The notes beneath the pieces are model-generated. The model ran no database searches. It was not told where the DNA came from and worked only from the letters and a program-made list of their open reading frames with translations. A DNA stretch of 64,000 bases. It comes from Streptomyces griseiscabiei. Its GTDB lineage: Bacteria; Actinomycetota; Actinomycetes; Streptomycetales; Streptomycetaceae. Shown here in pieces: positions 24,806 to 34,338 of the stretch (its first letter is position 1; each line of letters begins with the position of its first letter). The position numbers were made by a program, and so were the translations under genes. Location of the stretch: assembly GCF_020010925.1 (NCBI RefSeq), contig NZ_JAGJBZ010000001.1:434001-498000 (forward strand), written 5' to 3'.

Positions 24806-25617
24806 TGGGAACGCACAGCGGCTGGGTGCAGGACCAGGTCGTCGCCGTCACCGGCGGCGGCTCGGGTCTCGGCCGCGCCCTGGTCGACACCCTCGTCGAG
24901 GAGGGCGCGAACGTCGTCGTCCTGGAGCGGTCCGCGGCCAAGGCCGAGGCCCTGCGGGCCGACCACGGGCCGGACCGGGTGCGGGTCGTCGAGGGCGATG
25001 CCACGCTCCTCGCCGACAACCGGGAGGCGGTCGCCACCGCGCTGGAGGCGTTCGGCCGACTCGACTGCTTCGTCGCGAACGCCGGCCTGTGGGACTTCTC
25101 CACCCGGCTGGCGGACATGCCCGACGAAGCGGTCTCGGCGGCCTTCGACGAGGTGTACGCCCTCAACGTCAAGGCACCGCTACTGGGCGCGAAGGCCGCT
25201 CTCGACGCCCTGCGGGCCACCAACGGCTCCCTGGTCGTCACCCTGTCCAACGCCGCCCTGTACCCGGGCGGCGGAGGCAGCCTGTACGTGTCGTCCAAAC
25301 ACGCCGGGCTCGGGCTGGTCCGCCAGCTGGCCTGGGAGCTGGCTCCCGACGTACGGGTGAACGCCGTCGCCCCCGGCGGCATGTCGACCGACCTGCGGGG
25401 ACCCGCCGCCCTCAAGTACGCCGACACACCGCTGAGTTCACTTCCCATGGACGACATCATGGAGAAGCACGGGCCCCTGCGCCGGGCCCCCAGGCCTCAG
25501 GACTACGTCGGCGGCTTCCTCCTCCTGGCGTCCCGCCGCTACGGCTCCATGTCCACCGGCACCGTGGTGGACGTGGCCGCCGGGCGCGGCATCGCGCTCA
25601 GCCTGCACGAGAACTGA
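24805..25617 (+). CDS. cis-2,3-dihydrodiol 2,3-dehydrogenase (SDR)
   Basis: A 270-residue SDR of the BphB type: TGGGSGLG (residues 17-24), Glu41 after strand 2 (NAD+ preference), NAG (VANAGLW), Ser in VTLSNAA and Y-x3-K in LYVSSKHAG. It oxidises the dioxygenase product to a catechol for the extradiol enzyme upstream. A 112-bp gap with a GC-rich hairpin separates it from the hydratase, the main break in the operon. Confidence 0.92.
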   Translation: MGTHSGWVQDQVVAVTGGGSGLGRALVDTLVEEGANVVVLERSAAKAEALRADHGPDRVRVVEGDATLLADNREAVATALEAFGRLDCFVANAGLWDFSTRLADMPDEAVSAAFDEVYALNVKAPLLGAKAALDALRATNGSLVVTLSNAALYPGGGGSLYVSSKHAGLGLVRQLAWELAPDVRVNAVAPGGMSTDLRGPAALKYADTPLSSLPMDDIMEKHGPLRRAPRPQDYVGGFLLLASRRYGSMSTGTVVDVAAGRGIALSLHEN

Positions 25618-25697
25618 CGGGCCGTCCGGGCCGCCGACCTGACAGGGCGGCGGCCCGGCCTCCCGGCCTCAGCACACCGAATCCGGAGTGATACCCC

Positions 25698-25733
25698 ATG
25701 CTTGATTCCCACGCGCCGCAGCGGCGGCGATGA
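25698..25733 (+). CDS. Possible 11-residue leader peptide coupled to the hydratase
   Basis: ATG 25698 encodes [11 protein letters not shown] and stops at TGA 25731-25733, overlapping the hydratase ATG (25730) as ATGA. GGAG at 25684-25687 precedes it. It could couple translation across the break after the SDR or be a vestige of a lost gene. Nothing else supports function. Confidence 0.35.
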   Translation: MLDSHAPQRRR

Positions 25734-26536
25734 CCGACGCCGTCGTCCGCAAGGCAGCGGACACGCTCTTCGACGCCGAGCGGTCCGGCGTCCCCTGCTC
25801 CCCCGTGCGAGGCCTGCTCTCCGAGGGCGACGTGACGTCCGCGTACGCCGTGCAGCGCATGAACGTCGAGCGGCGGCTGCACGACGAGCGCCGTGTCGTC
25901 GGCCGCAAGATCGGTCTCACCTCACCCGCCGTACAGGCCCAACTCGGGGTCGACCGGCCGGACTTCGGTGCCCTGCTGTCCGACATGGCCGTGGCCGACG
26001 GCGCCACGGTCCCGGCGGGACGTCTGCTGCAGCCGAGGATCGAGGCGGAGGTCGCGCTGGTCCTCGGCCGCGATCTGCCGCACCCGCAGACGACGGTCGC
26101 CGACGTAATCCGGGCCGTCGACTTCGCGCTGCCCGCCCTGGAGATCGTCGACAGCCGGATCGCCGGCTGGGACATCACGCTGGTGGACACGGTCGCCGAC
26201 AACGCCTCCTCGGGCCTGTTCGTCCTCGGCACCGCGCCGGTTCCGCTGACCTCGGTGGATCTGCGGTCCGTGCGGATGACCCTCCTCAAGAACGGCCAGC
26301 CGGTCTCCGAGGGCAGCGGCCGAGACTGCCTCGACGGCCCGCTCAACGCGGCCGTCTGGCTGGCCTCGACCCTGGCCGCCATGGGCGACCCGCTGCGCGA
26401 GGGCGACATCGTCCTCACCGGGGCACTGGGCCCCATGGCCGTGGCGACGCCCGGCAGTTCCTTCGAGGCCCGCATCTCCGGTCTGGGCAGCGTCCGGGTC
26501 GGCTTCGCACCGGACGACAAGGAGAACGACAAGTGA
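25730..26536 (+). CDS. 2-hydroxypenta-2,4-dienoate (2-oxopent-4-enoate) hydratase
   Basis: A 268-residue member of the MhpD/BphH hydratase and fumarylacetoacetate-hydrolase-like family. Recognisable: [20 protein letters not shown], metal-binding [12 protein letters not shown] (R-I-E-A-E-x-A), ALEIVDSRI and the LTGALGPM end. It hydrates the dienoate from the C-C hydrolase to 4-hydroxy-2-oxovalerate, using a divalent metal. It overlaps the acetaldehyde dehydrogenase start (GTGA). Confidence 0.93.
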   Translation: MTDAVVRKAADTLFDAERSGVPCSPVRGLLSEGDVTSAYAVQRMNVERRLHDERRVVGRKIGLTSPAVQAQLGVDRPDFGALLSDMAVADGATVPAGRLLQPRIEAEVALVLGRDLPHPQTTVADVIRAVDFALPALEIVDSRIAGWDITLVDTVADNASSGLFVLGTAPVPLTSVDLRSVRMTLLKNGQPVSEGSGRDCLDGPLNAAVWLASTLAAMGDPLREGDIVLTGALGPMAVATPGSSFEARISGLGSVRVGFAPDDKENDK

Positions 26537-27498
26537 GCACGACAGCCCCGGGCGACCGCACCAAGGTGGCCGTGATCGGGTCCGGCAACATCGGCACCGA
26601 CCTGATGATCAAGGTCCTCCGGCTGTCGGACAGCCTGGAGATCGCCGCGATGGTCGGCATCGACCCCGACTCGGACGGCCTGGCCCGCGCCCGCCGCCTG
26701 AAGGTCGCCACCACCCACGGGGGCATCGACGGCCTGGTCGCCATGGACGAGTTCGCCGACGTCCGGATCGTCTTCGACGCGACGTCCGCCGGCGCCCACC
26801 GCCACCACGACGAGATCCTGCGCGCGCACGGCCGCACCGTCGTCGACCTCACCCCGGCCGCCCTCGGACCGTACGTCGTCCCGCCGGTCAACGGCGACGC
26901 CCATCTCGACGCGCCCAACGTCAACATGGTCACGTGCGGCGGCCAGGCGACCATCCCGGTCGTCGCCGCGGTCAACGCCGTCACCCCCGTGCACTACGGC
27001 GAGATCGTCGCGTCCATCTCCTCCCGCTCCGCCGGGCCCGGCACCCGGGCGAACATCGACGAGTTCACGGAGACCACCGCGTCCGCGATCGAGAAGGTCG
27101 GCGGCGCGGCCCGCGGCAAGGCGGTGATCGTCCTCAACCCCGCCGAGCCCCCGCTGATCATGCGCGACACCGTGCACTGCCTCGTCGGCGACTGCGACGA
27201 CGCGGCGGTGACCGCCTCCGTCGAGGCGATGGTCGAGCGGGTGCGGGCGTACGTGCCGGGCTACCGGCTCAAGCAGAAGGTGCAGTTCGACCGGGTCGTC
27301 ACCGACGACCCGCTGCGCGGCTTGCTCCCGACGGGCACGAAGAGCCAGGCCGTGAAGGTGTCGGTCTTCCTGGAGGTGGAGGGCGCCGCCCACTACCTGC
27401 CCGCCTACGCCGGAAACCTCGACATCATGACCTCGGCCGCGCTGCGCACCGCCGAACGCATGGCCGCCCACGGCGCCTCGAAGGCGGTGACCGCATGA
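26533..27498 (+). CDS. Acetaldehyde dehydrogenase (acylating)
   Basis: A 321-residue CoA-acylating dehydrogenase of the DmpF/MhpF/BphJ family, converting acetaldehyde, CoA and NAD+ to acetyl-CoA. NAD site GSGNIG (residues 16-21), nucleophile Cys135 in [13 protein letters not shown], and [16 protein letters not shown] in the dimer/aldolase interface region. Start GTG 26533 lies in the hydratase stop, and its own stop overlaps the aldolase ATG. These two enzymes normally form a channelling complex. Confidence 0.95.
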   Translation: MSTTAPGDRTKVAVIGSGNIGTDLMIKVLRLSDSLEIAAMVGIDPDSDGLARARRLKVATTHGGIDGLVAMDEFADVRIVFDATSAGAHRHHDEILRAHGRTVVDLTPAALGPYVVPPVNGDAHLDAPNVNMVTCGGQATIPVVAAVNAVTPVHYGEIVASISSRSAGPGTRANIDEFTETTASAIEKVGGAARGKAVIVLNPAEPPLIMRDTVHCLVGDCDDAAVTASVEAMVERVRAYVPGYRLKQKVQFDRVVTDDPLRGLLPTGTKSQAVKVSVFLEVEGAAHYLPAYAGNLDIMTSAALRTAERMAAHGASKAVTA

Positions 27499-28511
27499 CC
27501 CCCACGCTGTATGTACAGGACGTGACCCTGCGGGACGGCATGCACGCCGTCCGGCACCGGTACACCGTCGACCAGGCCCGCACCATCGCGGGCGCGCTGG
27601 ACGCGGCCGGGGTCGCGGCGATCGAGATCTCGCACGGCGACGGGCTCGCCGGGTCCAGCATCACCTACGGCGTCGGCGCCCACACCGACTGGGAGTGGAT
27701 CGAGGCCGTCGTGGGCGCCGTACGGCATGCCGTGCCGACCACGCTGCTGCTGCCGGGCATCGGCACCCTGCACGACCTCAGGCAGGCCCACGCGCTGGGG
27801 GTCCGCTCCGTGCGGGTGGCCACCCACTGCACCGAGGCCGACATCTCCGCCCAGCACATCGCCGCGGCCCGGGAGATGGGCATGGACGTGGCGGGCTTCC
27901 TGATGATGTCCCACATGGCCGAACCATCCGAACTGGCCCGCCAGGCCAAGCTGATGGAGTCCTACGGCGCCCATTGCGTCTACGTCACCGACTCCGGCGG
28001 CCGGCTCACCATGGACGGCGTACGCGACCGGCTGCGCGCCTACCGCGACGTCCTCGACCCTGCCACCGAGCTCGGCATCCACGCCCACCACAACCTCGCC
28101 CTCGGCGTCGCCAACACCGTCGTCGCTGTCGAGAACGGGGTGACCCGCGTGGACGCCTCCCTGGCCGGGCAGGGCGCGGGCGCGGGCAACTGCCCGCTGG
28201 AGGCGTTCGTCGCGGTGGCGGACCTGATGGGCTGGAAGCACGGCTGCGACCTGTTCCCCCTCATGGATGCCGCAGACGACCTGGTGCGCCCGCTCCAGGA
28301 CCGGGACGTGCGCGTCGACCGCGAGACCCTCACCCTCGGCTACGCCGGCGTCTACTCCAGCTTCCTGCGCCACGCCGAGGCCGCCTCCCAGCGGTACGGC
28401 ATCGACACGCGTGCCCTCCTCGTCGAGGTCGGCCGCCGCGGGATGGTGGGCGGCCAGGAGGACATGATCACCGACATCGCGCTGGACCTGCTGGACAGCA
28501 GCCGGGCCTGA
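27495..28511 (+). CDS. dmpG: 4-hydroxy-2-oxovalerate aldolase
   Basis: A 338-residue class II pyruvate aldolase (DmpG/MhpE/BphI). Arg13-Asp14 in [12 protein letters not shown] and the Mn2+ ligands in [11 protein letters not shown] are present, and a C-terminal communication domain follows. It splits 4-hydroxy-2-oxovalerate to pyruvate and acetaldehyde, passing the aldehyde to the adjacent dehydrogenase. It is the last gene of the operon, with a strong terminator about 200 bp further on. Confidence 0.95.
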   Translation: MTPTLYVQDVTLRDGMHAVRHRYTVDQARTIAGALDAAGVAAIEISHGDGLAGSSITYGVGAHTDWEWIEAVVGAVRHAVPTTLLLPGIGTLHDLRQAHALGVRSVRVATHCTEADISAQHIAAAREMGMDVAGFLMMSHMAEPSELARQAKLMESYGAHCVYVTDSGGRLTMDGVRDRLRAYRDVLDPATELGIHAHHNLALGVANTVVAVENGVTRVDASLAGQGAGAGNCPLEAFVAVADLMGWKHGCDLFPLMDAADDLVRPLQDRDVRVDRETLTLGYAGVYSSFLRHAEAASQRYGIDTRALLVEVGRRGMVGGQEDMITDIALDLLDSSRA

Positions 28512-28719
28512 CCGCTCGTCGAGGGTCGCCTGTGCGTTTGTGCCGGGCGGCGGCCCCGGGACGCCGTCGATGTGGGCGGTGACCGCATGAGGTCTCGTCC
28601 CGCCAGGACCTTGAGACGCGGGCACCCGGCACGCTCGGGTGGAGCCGGAGAGAGCCGCGCGCTGCGCACCCTGGCGCAGGGCCCCGGCGGACGCACGGCC
28701 GGCAAGGGCGGACCAGGAG

Positions 28720-28762
28720 GGAGACCGTCCCGGGCGGGCCCCGTTCGCCCGGGACGGTCTCC
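28720..28762. terminator. Bidirectional 17-bp hairpin terminator
   Basis: GGAGACCGTCCCGGGCG (28720-28736) and its exact reverse complement (28746-28762), 9-nt loop, between the convergent aldolase (+) and DUF6807 (-) genes. It can end both transcripts and marks the boundary between the aromatic and sugar loci. Confidence 0.85.
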
Positions 28763-28788
28763 ACCGAGGAGGGTGGTGTCGGCGCGGG

Positions 28789-29718
28789 TCACCCGCAGGC
28801 GACGGACTCGCCGGACCGGGCGTGCACCGAGCGCACCGCGTCCGCGAGTGCGGGAGCCGCCTCGGCGCCGGCGTCGGCGATCCCCACTCCGTAGCGGAAC
28901 CGCAGGGTGGAGCCGTCCGCCACGGTCATCTCCTCGCTGAAGAACGGCGCCGGGTTGAGGCAGGCGAACTCCTCCGTGCGGGCGAACCACTGCGGCGGGT
29001 GGCAGGGGTTGGCCGCGTCGTCGACCATGAGCACGAGCGACTGCTCGTCCGACTCGTCGTGGCGGCCCTCGAAGCCCATCCAGCCCATGCGCCGTCCGCG
29101 TACCTCGTCGCCGCCCAGACCTTCCTCGGTGACGAACCGGCCGCCGGTGAACGACCGCGGGCCGCGCCAGAACAGGCCGCCGTATCCGGCGTTCTCCCGT
29201 CCCTTGGTGGTCGGTGATCCCATGGCGACGTCCGCCCCGGACACGTTCGTCATCTCCGTCTCGAACGTCAGCGCCCATGCCTGCGGGGAGAGCAGTTCCG
29301 CTCGCAGCGTCCTGCGTTCGGTGAAGAACAGTGCGCCGGACTGGGTGATCCACTCCAGTTCGTGCGCGAACGTCGCCGTACCGCCGTCCCGGTCGAGAGC
29401 GGTGATCCGGCGGTGCGCCTGGGTGCCGTTGTTCTCCAGCTGGACGTAGAAGCGGCCGTGGATGTAGGTGGGGCCGCCCCAGAAGTTCTCCTCGCCCACG
29501 TGTGGCAGGGGCCAGGCGATGCCCTTGTGCCAGACGTGGTCGTGCGGGCGGAACAGGCTGACCGTGTTGCCGCCGCGGGTGCGCAGCGGGTGGATGTAGG
29601 GCTTGGGTGACTCCAGTTGGACGGTGTCCGGCCGGTACACGTAGTGGAAGATTTCGGTGTCTGCGTCGCGGACCGTGGCCGAGGTACCGACGTCGTGGCT
29701 GATGTGCAGAGTGTTCAT
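28789..29718 (-). CDS. DUF6807 (PmoA-like) family protein
   Basis: A 309-residue protein of the family often labelled PmoA or DUF6807: YVYRPDTVQLESPKPYIHPL, RGGNTVSLFRPHDHVWHKGI and FWGGPTYIHGRF. The His-rich HDHVWHKG and the beta-rich pattern resemble galactose-mutarotase-like sandwiches. It is usually found with Gfo/Idh dehydrogenases and sugar ABC systems, as here, so it probably processes a sugar or sugar acid; the methane-oxygenase name is misleading. ATG 29718 overlaps the Gfo/Idh stop (ATGA). Confidence 0.85.
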   Translation of the reverse strand: MNTLHISHDVGTSATVRDADTEIFHYVYRPDTVQLESPKPYIHPLRTRGGNTVSLFRPHDHVWHKGIAWPLPHVGEENFWGGPTYIHGRFYVQLENNGTQAHRRITALDRDGGTATFAHELEWITQSGALFFTERRTLRAELLSPQAWALTFETEMTNVSGADVAMGSPTTKGRENAGYGGLFWRGPRSFTGGRFVTEEGLGGDEVRGRRMGWMGFEGRHDESDEQSLVLMVDDAANPCHPPQWFARTEEFACLNPAPFFSEEMTVADGSTLRFRYGVGIADAGAEAAPALADAVRSVHARSGESVACG

Positions 29719-30833
29719 ACGAGGGTCTCCTTGACCGGCTCCCACGGCACGGCGCCGCCGTCCATGCTGAGCGTGAACGGGTCGTCGCCCGCCAACTCCC
29801 CTGCGGTGACGGGGACACCGCGGAACGCGGAGGCGTAGGTCGCCGCCGCGAACTCCAGGGTGCGACGCGCGTCGACCAGGGAGACCCCCGGTTCCCGACC
29901 CGCCTCCCAGGCGTCGAACACGGCCTCGATCTGCAGCCGGTGGCCGCTGATGAGGTCAGGCCCGGCACCGTCGTTCCACAGGGCGGCGAGTTCCTCGTGG
30001 CCGGAGGCCGGTGTGAAGCGCCAGTGCTCCTCGCGGTAGCCGTAGAGGTGCTCGAGTTCGACCGTGGCGTGTTCGAAGTCGAAGCGCAGCCGGGACGTCT
30101 CCCTCGGGGACAGCAGGGAGTTGACCACCGTGGCGAGGGCTCCGTCCGCGAACCTGACCGCGGCGACCGAGACGTCCTCGGTGTCGGTGGGCCTGGCCCG
30201 GCGGTCGGCGAGCGCGGTGATCACGGACCAGGGGCCGAGGACCGACACCATCAGGTCGAACTGGTGGATGCCGTGCCCCATGGTGGGACCGCCGCCCTCG
30301 GCGTCCCAGCATCCGCGCCACGGCACCTCGAAGTACTCGTCGGGCCGGTACCACAGGGTCTCGCAGGTGGCGACGTGCGGCCGGCCCAGCGCACCGGACT
30401 CGACCAGCCGCCGCAGCCGTACGGCGGTCGCGCCGTAGCGGTGCTGGAAGACGGTCAGGACCCGGGACCCGGTCTGCTCCTGCACCTCGGCCAGTTCGTC
30501 CATCTCGCGCAGACTCAGCGCGGTCGGCTTCTCTACCAGGGCGGTGGCACCGGCCCGCATCACCTGGGCGGCCAGGGGCGCGTGGGTCCGGGGCGGTGTG
30601 CAGATGTGCACGAGGTCGAGCGGCTCGCCGCTCTCCAGCAGCGCCGTCGGGTCACTGAAGACCTGCGGTACGCGGAAGCGGTCGGCGAACTCGGCGGCGC
30701 GATTCGGGTCGAGGTCGGCGACGGCGACCAGCCGGGCGCGTTCGGAGAGTTCGCCGAGGGCTTCGGCGTGGGCGTGGGCTATCCCTCCGGTGCCGATGAT
30801 GGCCACGCGGTAGGGCGGCCGGGAGCTGGGCAT
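29715..30833 (-). CDS. Gfo/Idh/MocA-family oxidoreductase
   Basis: A 372-residue NAD(P)-dependent sugar dehydrogenase: Rossmann motif VAIIGTGGIAHAHAEAL, the EKP motif (ATALVEKPTALS, around residue 98), and GGGPTMGHGIHQFDLM in the substrate domain. ATG 30833 is chosen from the domain start and a close ribosome site; the upstream extension is low complexity. It is operon-linked to the binding protein and DUF6807 protein. Confidence 0.92.
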   Translation of the reverse strand: MPSSRPPYRVAIIGTGGIAHAHAEALGELSERARLVAVADLDPNRAAEFADRFRVPQVFSDPTALLESGEPLDLVHICTPPRTHAPLAAQVMRAGATALVEKPTALSLREMDELAEVQEQTGSRVLTVFQHRYGATAVRLRRLVESGALGRPHVATCETLWYRPDEYFEVPWRGCWDAEGGGPTMGHGIHQFDLMVSVLGPWSVITALADRRARPTDTEDVSVAAVRFADGALATVVNSLLSPRETSRLRFDFEHATVELEHLYGYREEHWRFTPASGHEELAALWNDGAGPDLISGHRLQIEAVFDAWEAGREPGVSLVDARRTLEFAAATYASAFRGVPVTAGELAGDDPFTLSMDGGAVPWEPVKETLV

Positions 30834-30922
30834 GGGTGGTTTCTCTTCCTTCGTTTCCGGACCGGTCGTCGCGGTATCGCCCTGGGAGCCCGCCGACAGC
30901 GGCGGGCTCCCCTGGGGAACCA

Positions 30923-32233
30923 TCACTTGGCGGCGTCGATCTCGCCCTGGAGCTCCTTGATGAACGCCTTCGCGGCGGCCTCGGGCGAGGTCTTGTTGAA
31001 GTAGACCTGCTGGCTGTAGCGCTGCAGCTCCGGCTCGATCCCGCTGCCGCCGTTCGGGGTGACGACCGGCGCCTCGCCCGGCGTCACGGCCTTCATGTAG
31101 TCGGCCGCCTCCTTGTCCGTTCCCGACAGACCCGCCTCCAGGTGCTGCAGCATCTGCTTGTTCGCGGGGATGCCGCGTTCCGTCCTGAGGATGTCGGCGG
31201 CCTTCTCGTTGTTCAGCAGGAAGTTGACGAACGCGGCCGCCTCGGCGGGGTGCTTGGTCTGGCTGGAGACCGCCCAGTACATGGAAGGCTTGAAGAAGTT
31301 CGCCTTCACGGTGCCCTCATGCGGCATCTGCAGCAGCTTCAGATGCGCGCCGGTCGCCTGCTGCAGGGCGGTGACCTGCGTGTTGTAGGCGCCGGTCATG
31401 GCCGACTTGCCGGTCGCGAAGCTGCCGGCGGTGATACCGGCGGTCAGGTCCTCGACCATGGTCGAGGCGCTGACGTTGGCGCCCGAGGAGATCAGCTTCT
31501 GTCCGAACGCCCACATGTCGGTGAGCGCCTTGGGCTTGAGGGAGACGTTGCCGTCCTTGTCGAAGAGGTTGCCGCCCTCCTGGCGGGCCCAGTACTTGAT
31601 GTCACCGGCGGAGAACCCGGGCGCACCGGAGGCGCCGTGGATCTTGCCGCCGCTCTTGTCCGTCAGCTCCTTGGCGACCTTGGCGTAGTCGTCCCAGGTC
31701 CACCTCTTGTCGTCGGGCAGGGCCACGCCGTACTTCTTGAACAGGTCGGTGTTCACGACCACGGACATGACGCCGACGCCGACGCCGATGGGAAGCGCGT
31801 ACTGCGTGCCGTTGACCTGGCCGGTGGCGAGGGACTTGGCGTCGAACTGGGAGGTGTCGACCAGCTTCTTGGCCTTGCCGAGGTCGTACAGCGCGCCGCG
31901 GTCCGCGTAGGAGGCGAGGTAGAGCTCGTCCATCTGCACCACGTCGGGCGAGTCCTTGGCCGCGGTCGTGGTGGCGAGCGCGTCCCAGTAGCCGTTCCAG
32001 TCCTTGTACTGCCCCTTGACGGTGATGTTGGGGTACTTCTTCTCGAACGCCGCGATGACCGAGTTGGTGAGCTTGGCCCGGTTGGCGTCTCCCCACCAGT
32101 CGAGGTTGATGGTGACCGGCTTGTCGCTGAGCTTGTCGGCGTTGCCGGCGCTGCCGCTGGAGCAGGCCGTCAGGACGAGCGAGAGCGAGGCGACCGCGCC
32201 GATGACGAGGCGTCTGGAGGGGCTGGAGTTCAT
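30923..32233 (-). CDS. ABC transporter sugar-binding lipoprotein
   Basis: A 436-residue extracellular family 1 solute-binding protein. The signal peptide ends in lipobox LTAC with Cys24 (SLVLTACSSG), so it is membrane-anchored outside the cell. The mature part shows VTINLDWWGDANRAKLTNSV, FEKKYPNITVKGQY and KTKHPAEAAAFVNFLL patterns of sugar-binding proteins. GGAGAAG precedes ATG. The cognate permeases are directly upstream; no ATPase is encoded here. Confidence 0.95.
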   Translation of the reverse strand: MNSSPSRRLVIGAVASLSLVLTACSSGSAGNADKLSDKPVTINLDWWGDANRAKLTNSVIAAFEKKYPNITVKGQYKDWNGYWDALATTTAAKDSPDVVQMDELYLASYADRGALYDLGKAKKLVDTSQFDAKSLATGQVNGTQYALPIGVGVGVMSVVVNTDLFKKYGVALPDDKRWTWDDYAKVAKELTDKSGGKIHGASGAPGFSAGDIKYWARQEGGNLFDKDGNVSLKPKALTDMWAFGQKLISSGANVSASTMVEDLTAGITAGSFATGKSAMTGAYNTQVTALQQATGAHLKLLQMPHEGTVKANFFKPSMYWAVSSQTKHPAEAAAFVNFLLNNEKAADILRTERGIPANKQMLQHLEAGLSGTDKEAADYMKAVTPGEAPVVTPNGGSGIEPELQRYSQQVYFNKTSPEAAAKAFIKELQGEIDAAK

Positions 32234-32346
32234 GGGCTTCTCCGTAGGTTGTCAGGCGGCCCGGGGTGGGGCGGTCTGTCGGTGCTGCGCTGCGACCGGG
32301 CGGCCATGTCTCGTTCGCCGCCGTGGTTCTGCGGTGACCTGCGCGG

Positions 32347-33243
32347 TCACTTGCCGCCGGTGGTCGCGATGCCGCGCAGCAGGAAGCGCTGCCCGCCAAG
32401 GAAGACGAGGAAGACGGGCACGAGCGAGACGACGCTCATGGCGAACACCGAACCCCAGTCGGTCGCGCTCTGCTGGTCCACGAAGGCCCGCAGCGCGAGG
32501 GGGGTGGTGTACTTGTCCGGATCGGTGAGATAGATGAGCTGGGTGTAGAAGTCGTTCCAGGTCCAGATGAAGGTGAAGATCGCGGTGGTCGCCAGGGCCG
32601 GGACCATCAGGGGCAGGATGAGGTTGAAGAAGATCCGCAGGTGCCCCGCGCCGTCGATCCGTGCGGCCTCGTCGATCTCGCGCGGGATGCCGCGGATGAA
32701 CTGCACCATGAGGAAGATGAAGAAGGCGTCGGTCGCCAGGAACTTCGGCACGATCAGCGGCAGGAAGGTGTTCACCCAGCCGAGCTGCGAGTACAGGATG
32801 TACTGCGGCACGATGATCACATGGACCGGCAGCATGATCGTGACGAGCATGATGGCGAACCACAGGCGCTTGGCCCGGAACTCCAGCCTGGCGAAGGCGT
32901 AGGCGGCCAGGGAACAGGCGAAGAGGTTGCCGAGGATCGCTCCGATCACGACGATCAGCGAGTTGACGAGGTAGTGGCTGAACGGCTGGGCGAAGGCGTG
33001 CCAGCCGTTGCTGTAGTTCTCGAGCCGCAGATGACTCAGGCCCAGTCCCGCGTTGCGGAAGATCTCGGCCTTGGGACGCAGCGAGCTGACCACCATCCAC
33101 AGCACGGGGTACAGCATCGCCAGGGCGCAGGCACAGAGCAGGACGTGTTTGAGAACGGCGCGGACCCGGCGGCGGCCGCCCAGCGCCGCGCGACGGCGGG
33201 CGGCGGGCAACGAGCGGGGTACGGCCACGGCGCGGTCAGTCAT
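32347..33243 (-). CDS. Sugar ABC transporter permease (MalG type)
   Basis: A 298-residue inner-membrane permease with six predicted TM segments and the EAA loop EIDEAARIDGAGHLRIFFNLILPL, the docking site for the ATPase. The first 25 residues are Arg-rich and cytosolic. It overlaps the preceding MalF-type permease by 8 bp. Confidence 0.94.
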   Translation of the reverse strand: MTDRAVAVPRSLPAARRRAALGGRRRVRAVLKHVLLCACALAMLYPVLWMVVSSLRPKAEIFRNAGLGLSHLRLENYSNGWHAFAQPFSHYLVNSLIVVIGAILGNLFACSLAAYAFARLEFRAKRLWFAIMLVTIMLPVHVIIVPQYILYSQLGWVNTFLPLIVPKFLATDAFFIFLMVQFIRGIPREIDEAARIDGAGHLRIFFNLILPLMVPALATTAIFTFIWTWNDFYTQLIYLTDPDKYTTPLALRAFVDQQSATDWGSVFAMSVVSLVPVFLVFLGGQRFLLRGIATTGGK

Positions 33244-34156
33244 CGTAAAACACCCAGTACTTGGAGGCCCAGAAGTTGACGGCGGTGAAGACCGCGACGA
33301 TGAGGAGCAGGAGCCACGCGAGCGCGGAGGCGTATCCCATGTCGAACTGGCCGAACCCGCGCTGGTAGAGGTAGAGCGAGTAGAAGAGGGTGGAGTCGGC
33401 GGGGCCTCCGGTGCCGCCCGAGACCACGAAGGCCTGGGTGAACGTCTGGAAGGCGTGGATGATCTGCAGCACCAGGTTGAAGAAGATGATCGGTGTCAGC
33501 AGGGGAATGGTGATGCTGCGGAACTGCCGAAGGCGTGACGCGCCGTCGACGGAGGCCGCTTCGTAGAAGGAGGCGGGGATCTGCCGCAGCCCGGCGAGGA
33601 AGATCACCATGGGTGATCCGAACGTCCAGACGTTCAGGACGATGATGGTCGACAGCGCGGTCTTCGGTTCCGAGATCCAGCCCTGGCCATGGACGCCGAA
33701 CAGGCCCAGGCCCTTGTTCACCAGCCCGCTGGTGCCGAAGATCGTGCGCCACAGCACGGCGATCGCGACGCTGCCGCCGATCAGTGACGGCAGGTAGAAG
33801 ACGGAGCGGTAGAAGGACAGACCCCGCACTCCCTTGTCCAGCAGAAGGGCGAGGCCGAGAGCCAGCGCCAGCTGCAGGGGGACGGAGACCAGGACATAGG
33901 TGAACGTCACCTGCAGCGACTTGTGCAGACGGTCGTCGCTCAGCATGCGCGTCCAGTTGTCCAGTCCGCTGAACTGCGGTGGCTGCAGCAGGTTGTACTT
34001 GGTGAAGCTGAGGTAGAGCGAGGCCAGCATCGGGCCGAGAGTGATCCCGAACAGCCCGACGAACCAGGGCAGAAGAAAGAAGAACGCCGCCTTGTTCTCC
34101 TGTCGCGTGCCCCGTTGGGACCCGCGTAGTCGGCGTAGTTCGTTGATGGAGCTCAC
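33236..34156 (-). CDS. Sugar ABC transporter permease (MalF type)
   Basis: A 306-residue permease: KAAFFFLLPWFVGLFGITLG as TM1, six TM segments, and EAA loop FYEAASVDGASRLRQFRSIT. GTG 34156 is preferred because AAGGGAG lies 7-8 nt upstream; ATG 34180 has no ribosome site. It is the first gene of the operon downstream of the LacI double operator. Confidence 0.92.
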   Translation of the reverse strand: MSSINELRRLRGSQRGTRQENKAAFFFLLPWFVGLFGITLGPMLASLYLSFTKYNLLQPPQFSGLDNWTRMLSDDRLHKSLQVTFTYVLVSVPLQLALALGLALLLDKGVRGLSFYRSVFYLPSLIGGSVAIAVLWRTIFGTSGLVNKGLGLFGVHGQGWISEPKTALSTIIVLNVWTFGSPMVIFLAGLRQIPASFYEAASVDGASRLRQFRSITIPLLTPIIFFNLVLQIIHAFQTFTQAFVVSGGTGGPADSTLFYSLYLYQRGFGQFDMGYASALAWLLLLIVAVFTAVNFWASKYWVFYDD

Positions 34157-34221
34157 GGCACTGCTCCCTTGAGGCGGCATCGGCGCACAGCGACGGGCCC
34201 GGACCGGGCCCGTACGCCACG

Positions 34222-34277
34222 AAAGTGATCGTTCACTCTGGGGTTGCACTGCCCGGGCGATAGTGAACGATCACTTT
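34222..34277. promoter_or_regulatory. Double LacI operator between divergent lacI and sugar operon
   Basis: AAAGTGATCGTTCACT (34222-34237) and its exact reverse complement AGTGAACGATCACTTT (34262-34277). Each is a palindrome with AGTGA/TCACT arms, the size and type of a LacI-family operator, with centres 40 bp apart. They flank the start region of both transcripts, so one regulator would control both directions and itself. Confidence 0.85.
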
Positions 34278-34338
34278 TTGCGTCAAGGGTGTGTACTCTC
34301 TAGCTTCCGTAACGTTCGCGGATGGACGGGAGAGACGG

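Noticed and set aside
28789..29718. Literal reading of the PmoA name as a methane monooxygenase subunit
   Set aside because: The protein is soluble, beta-rich and sits in a sugar operon. It has none of the membrane segments or metal sites of particulate methane monooxygenase.
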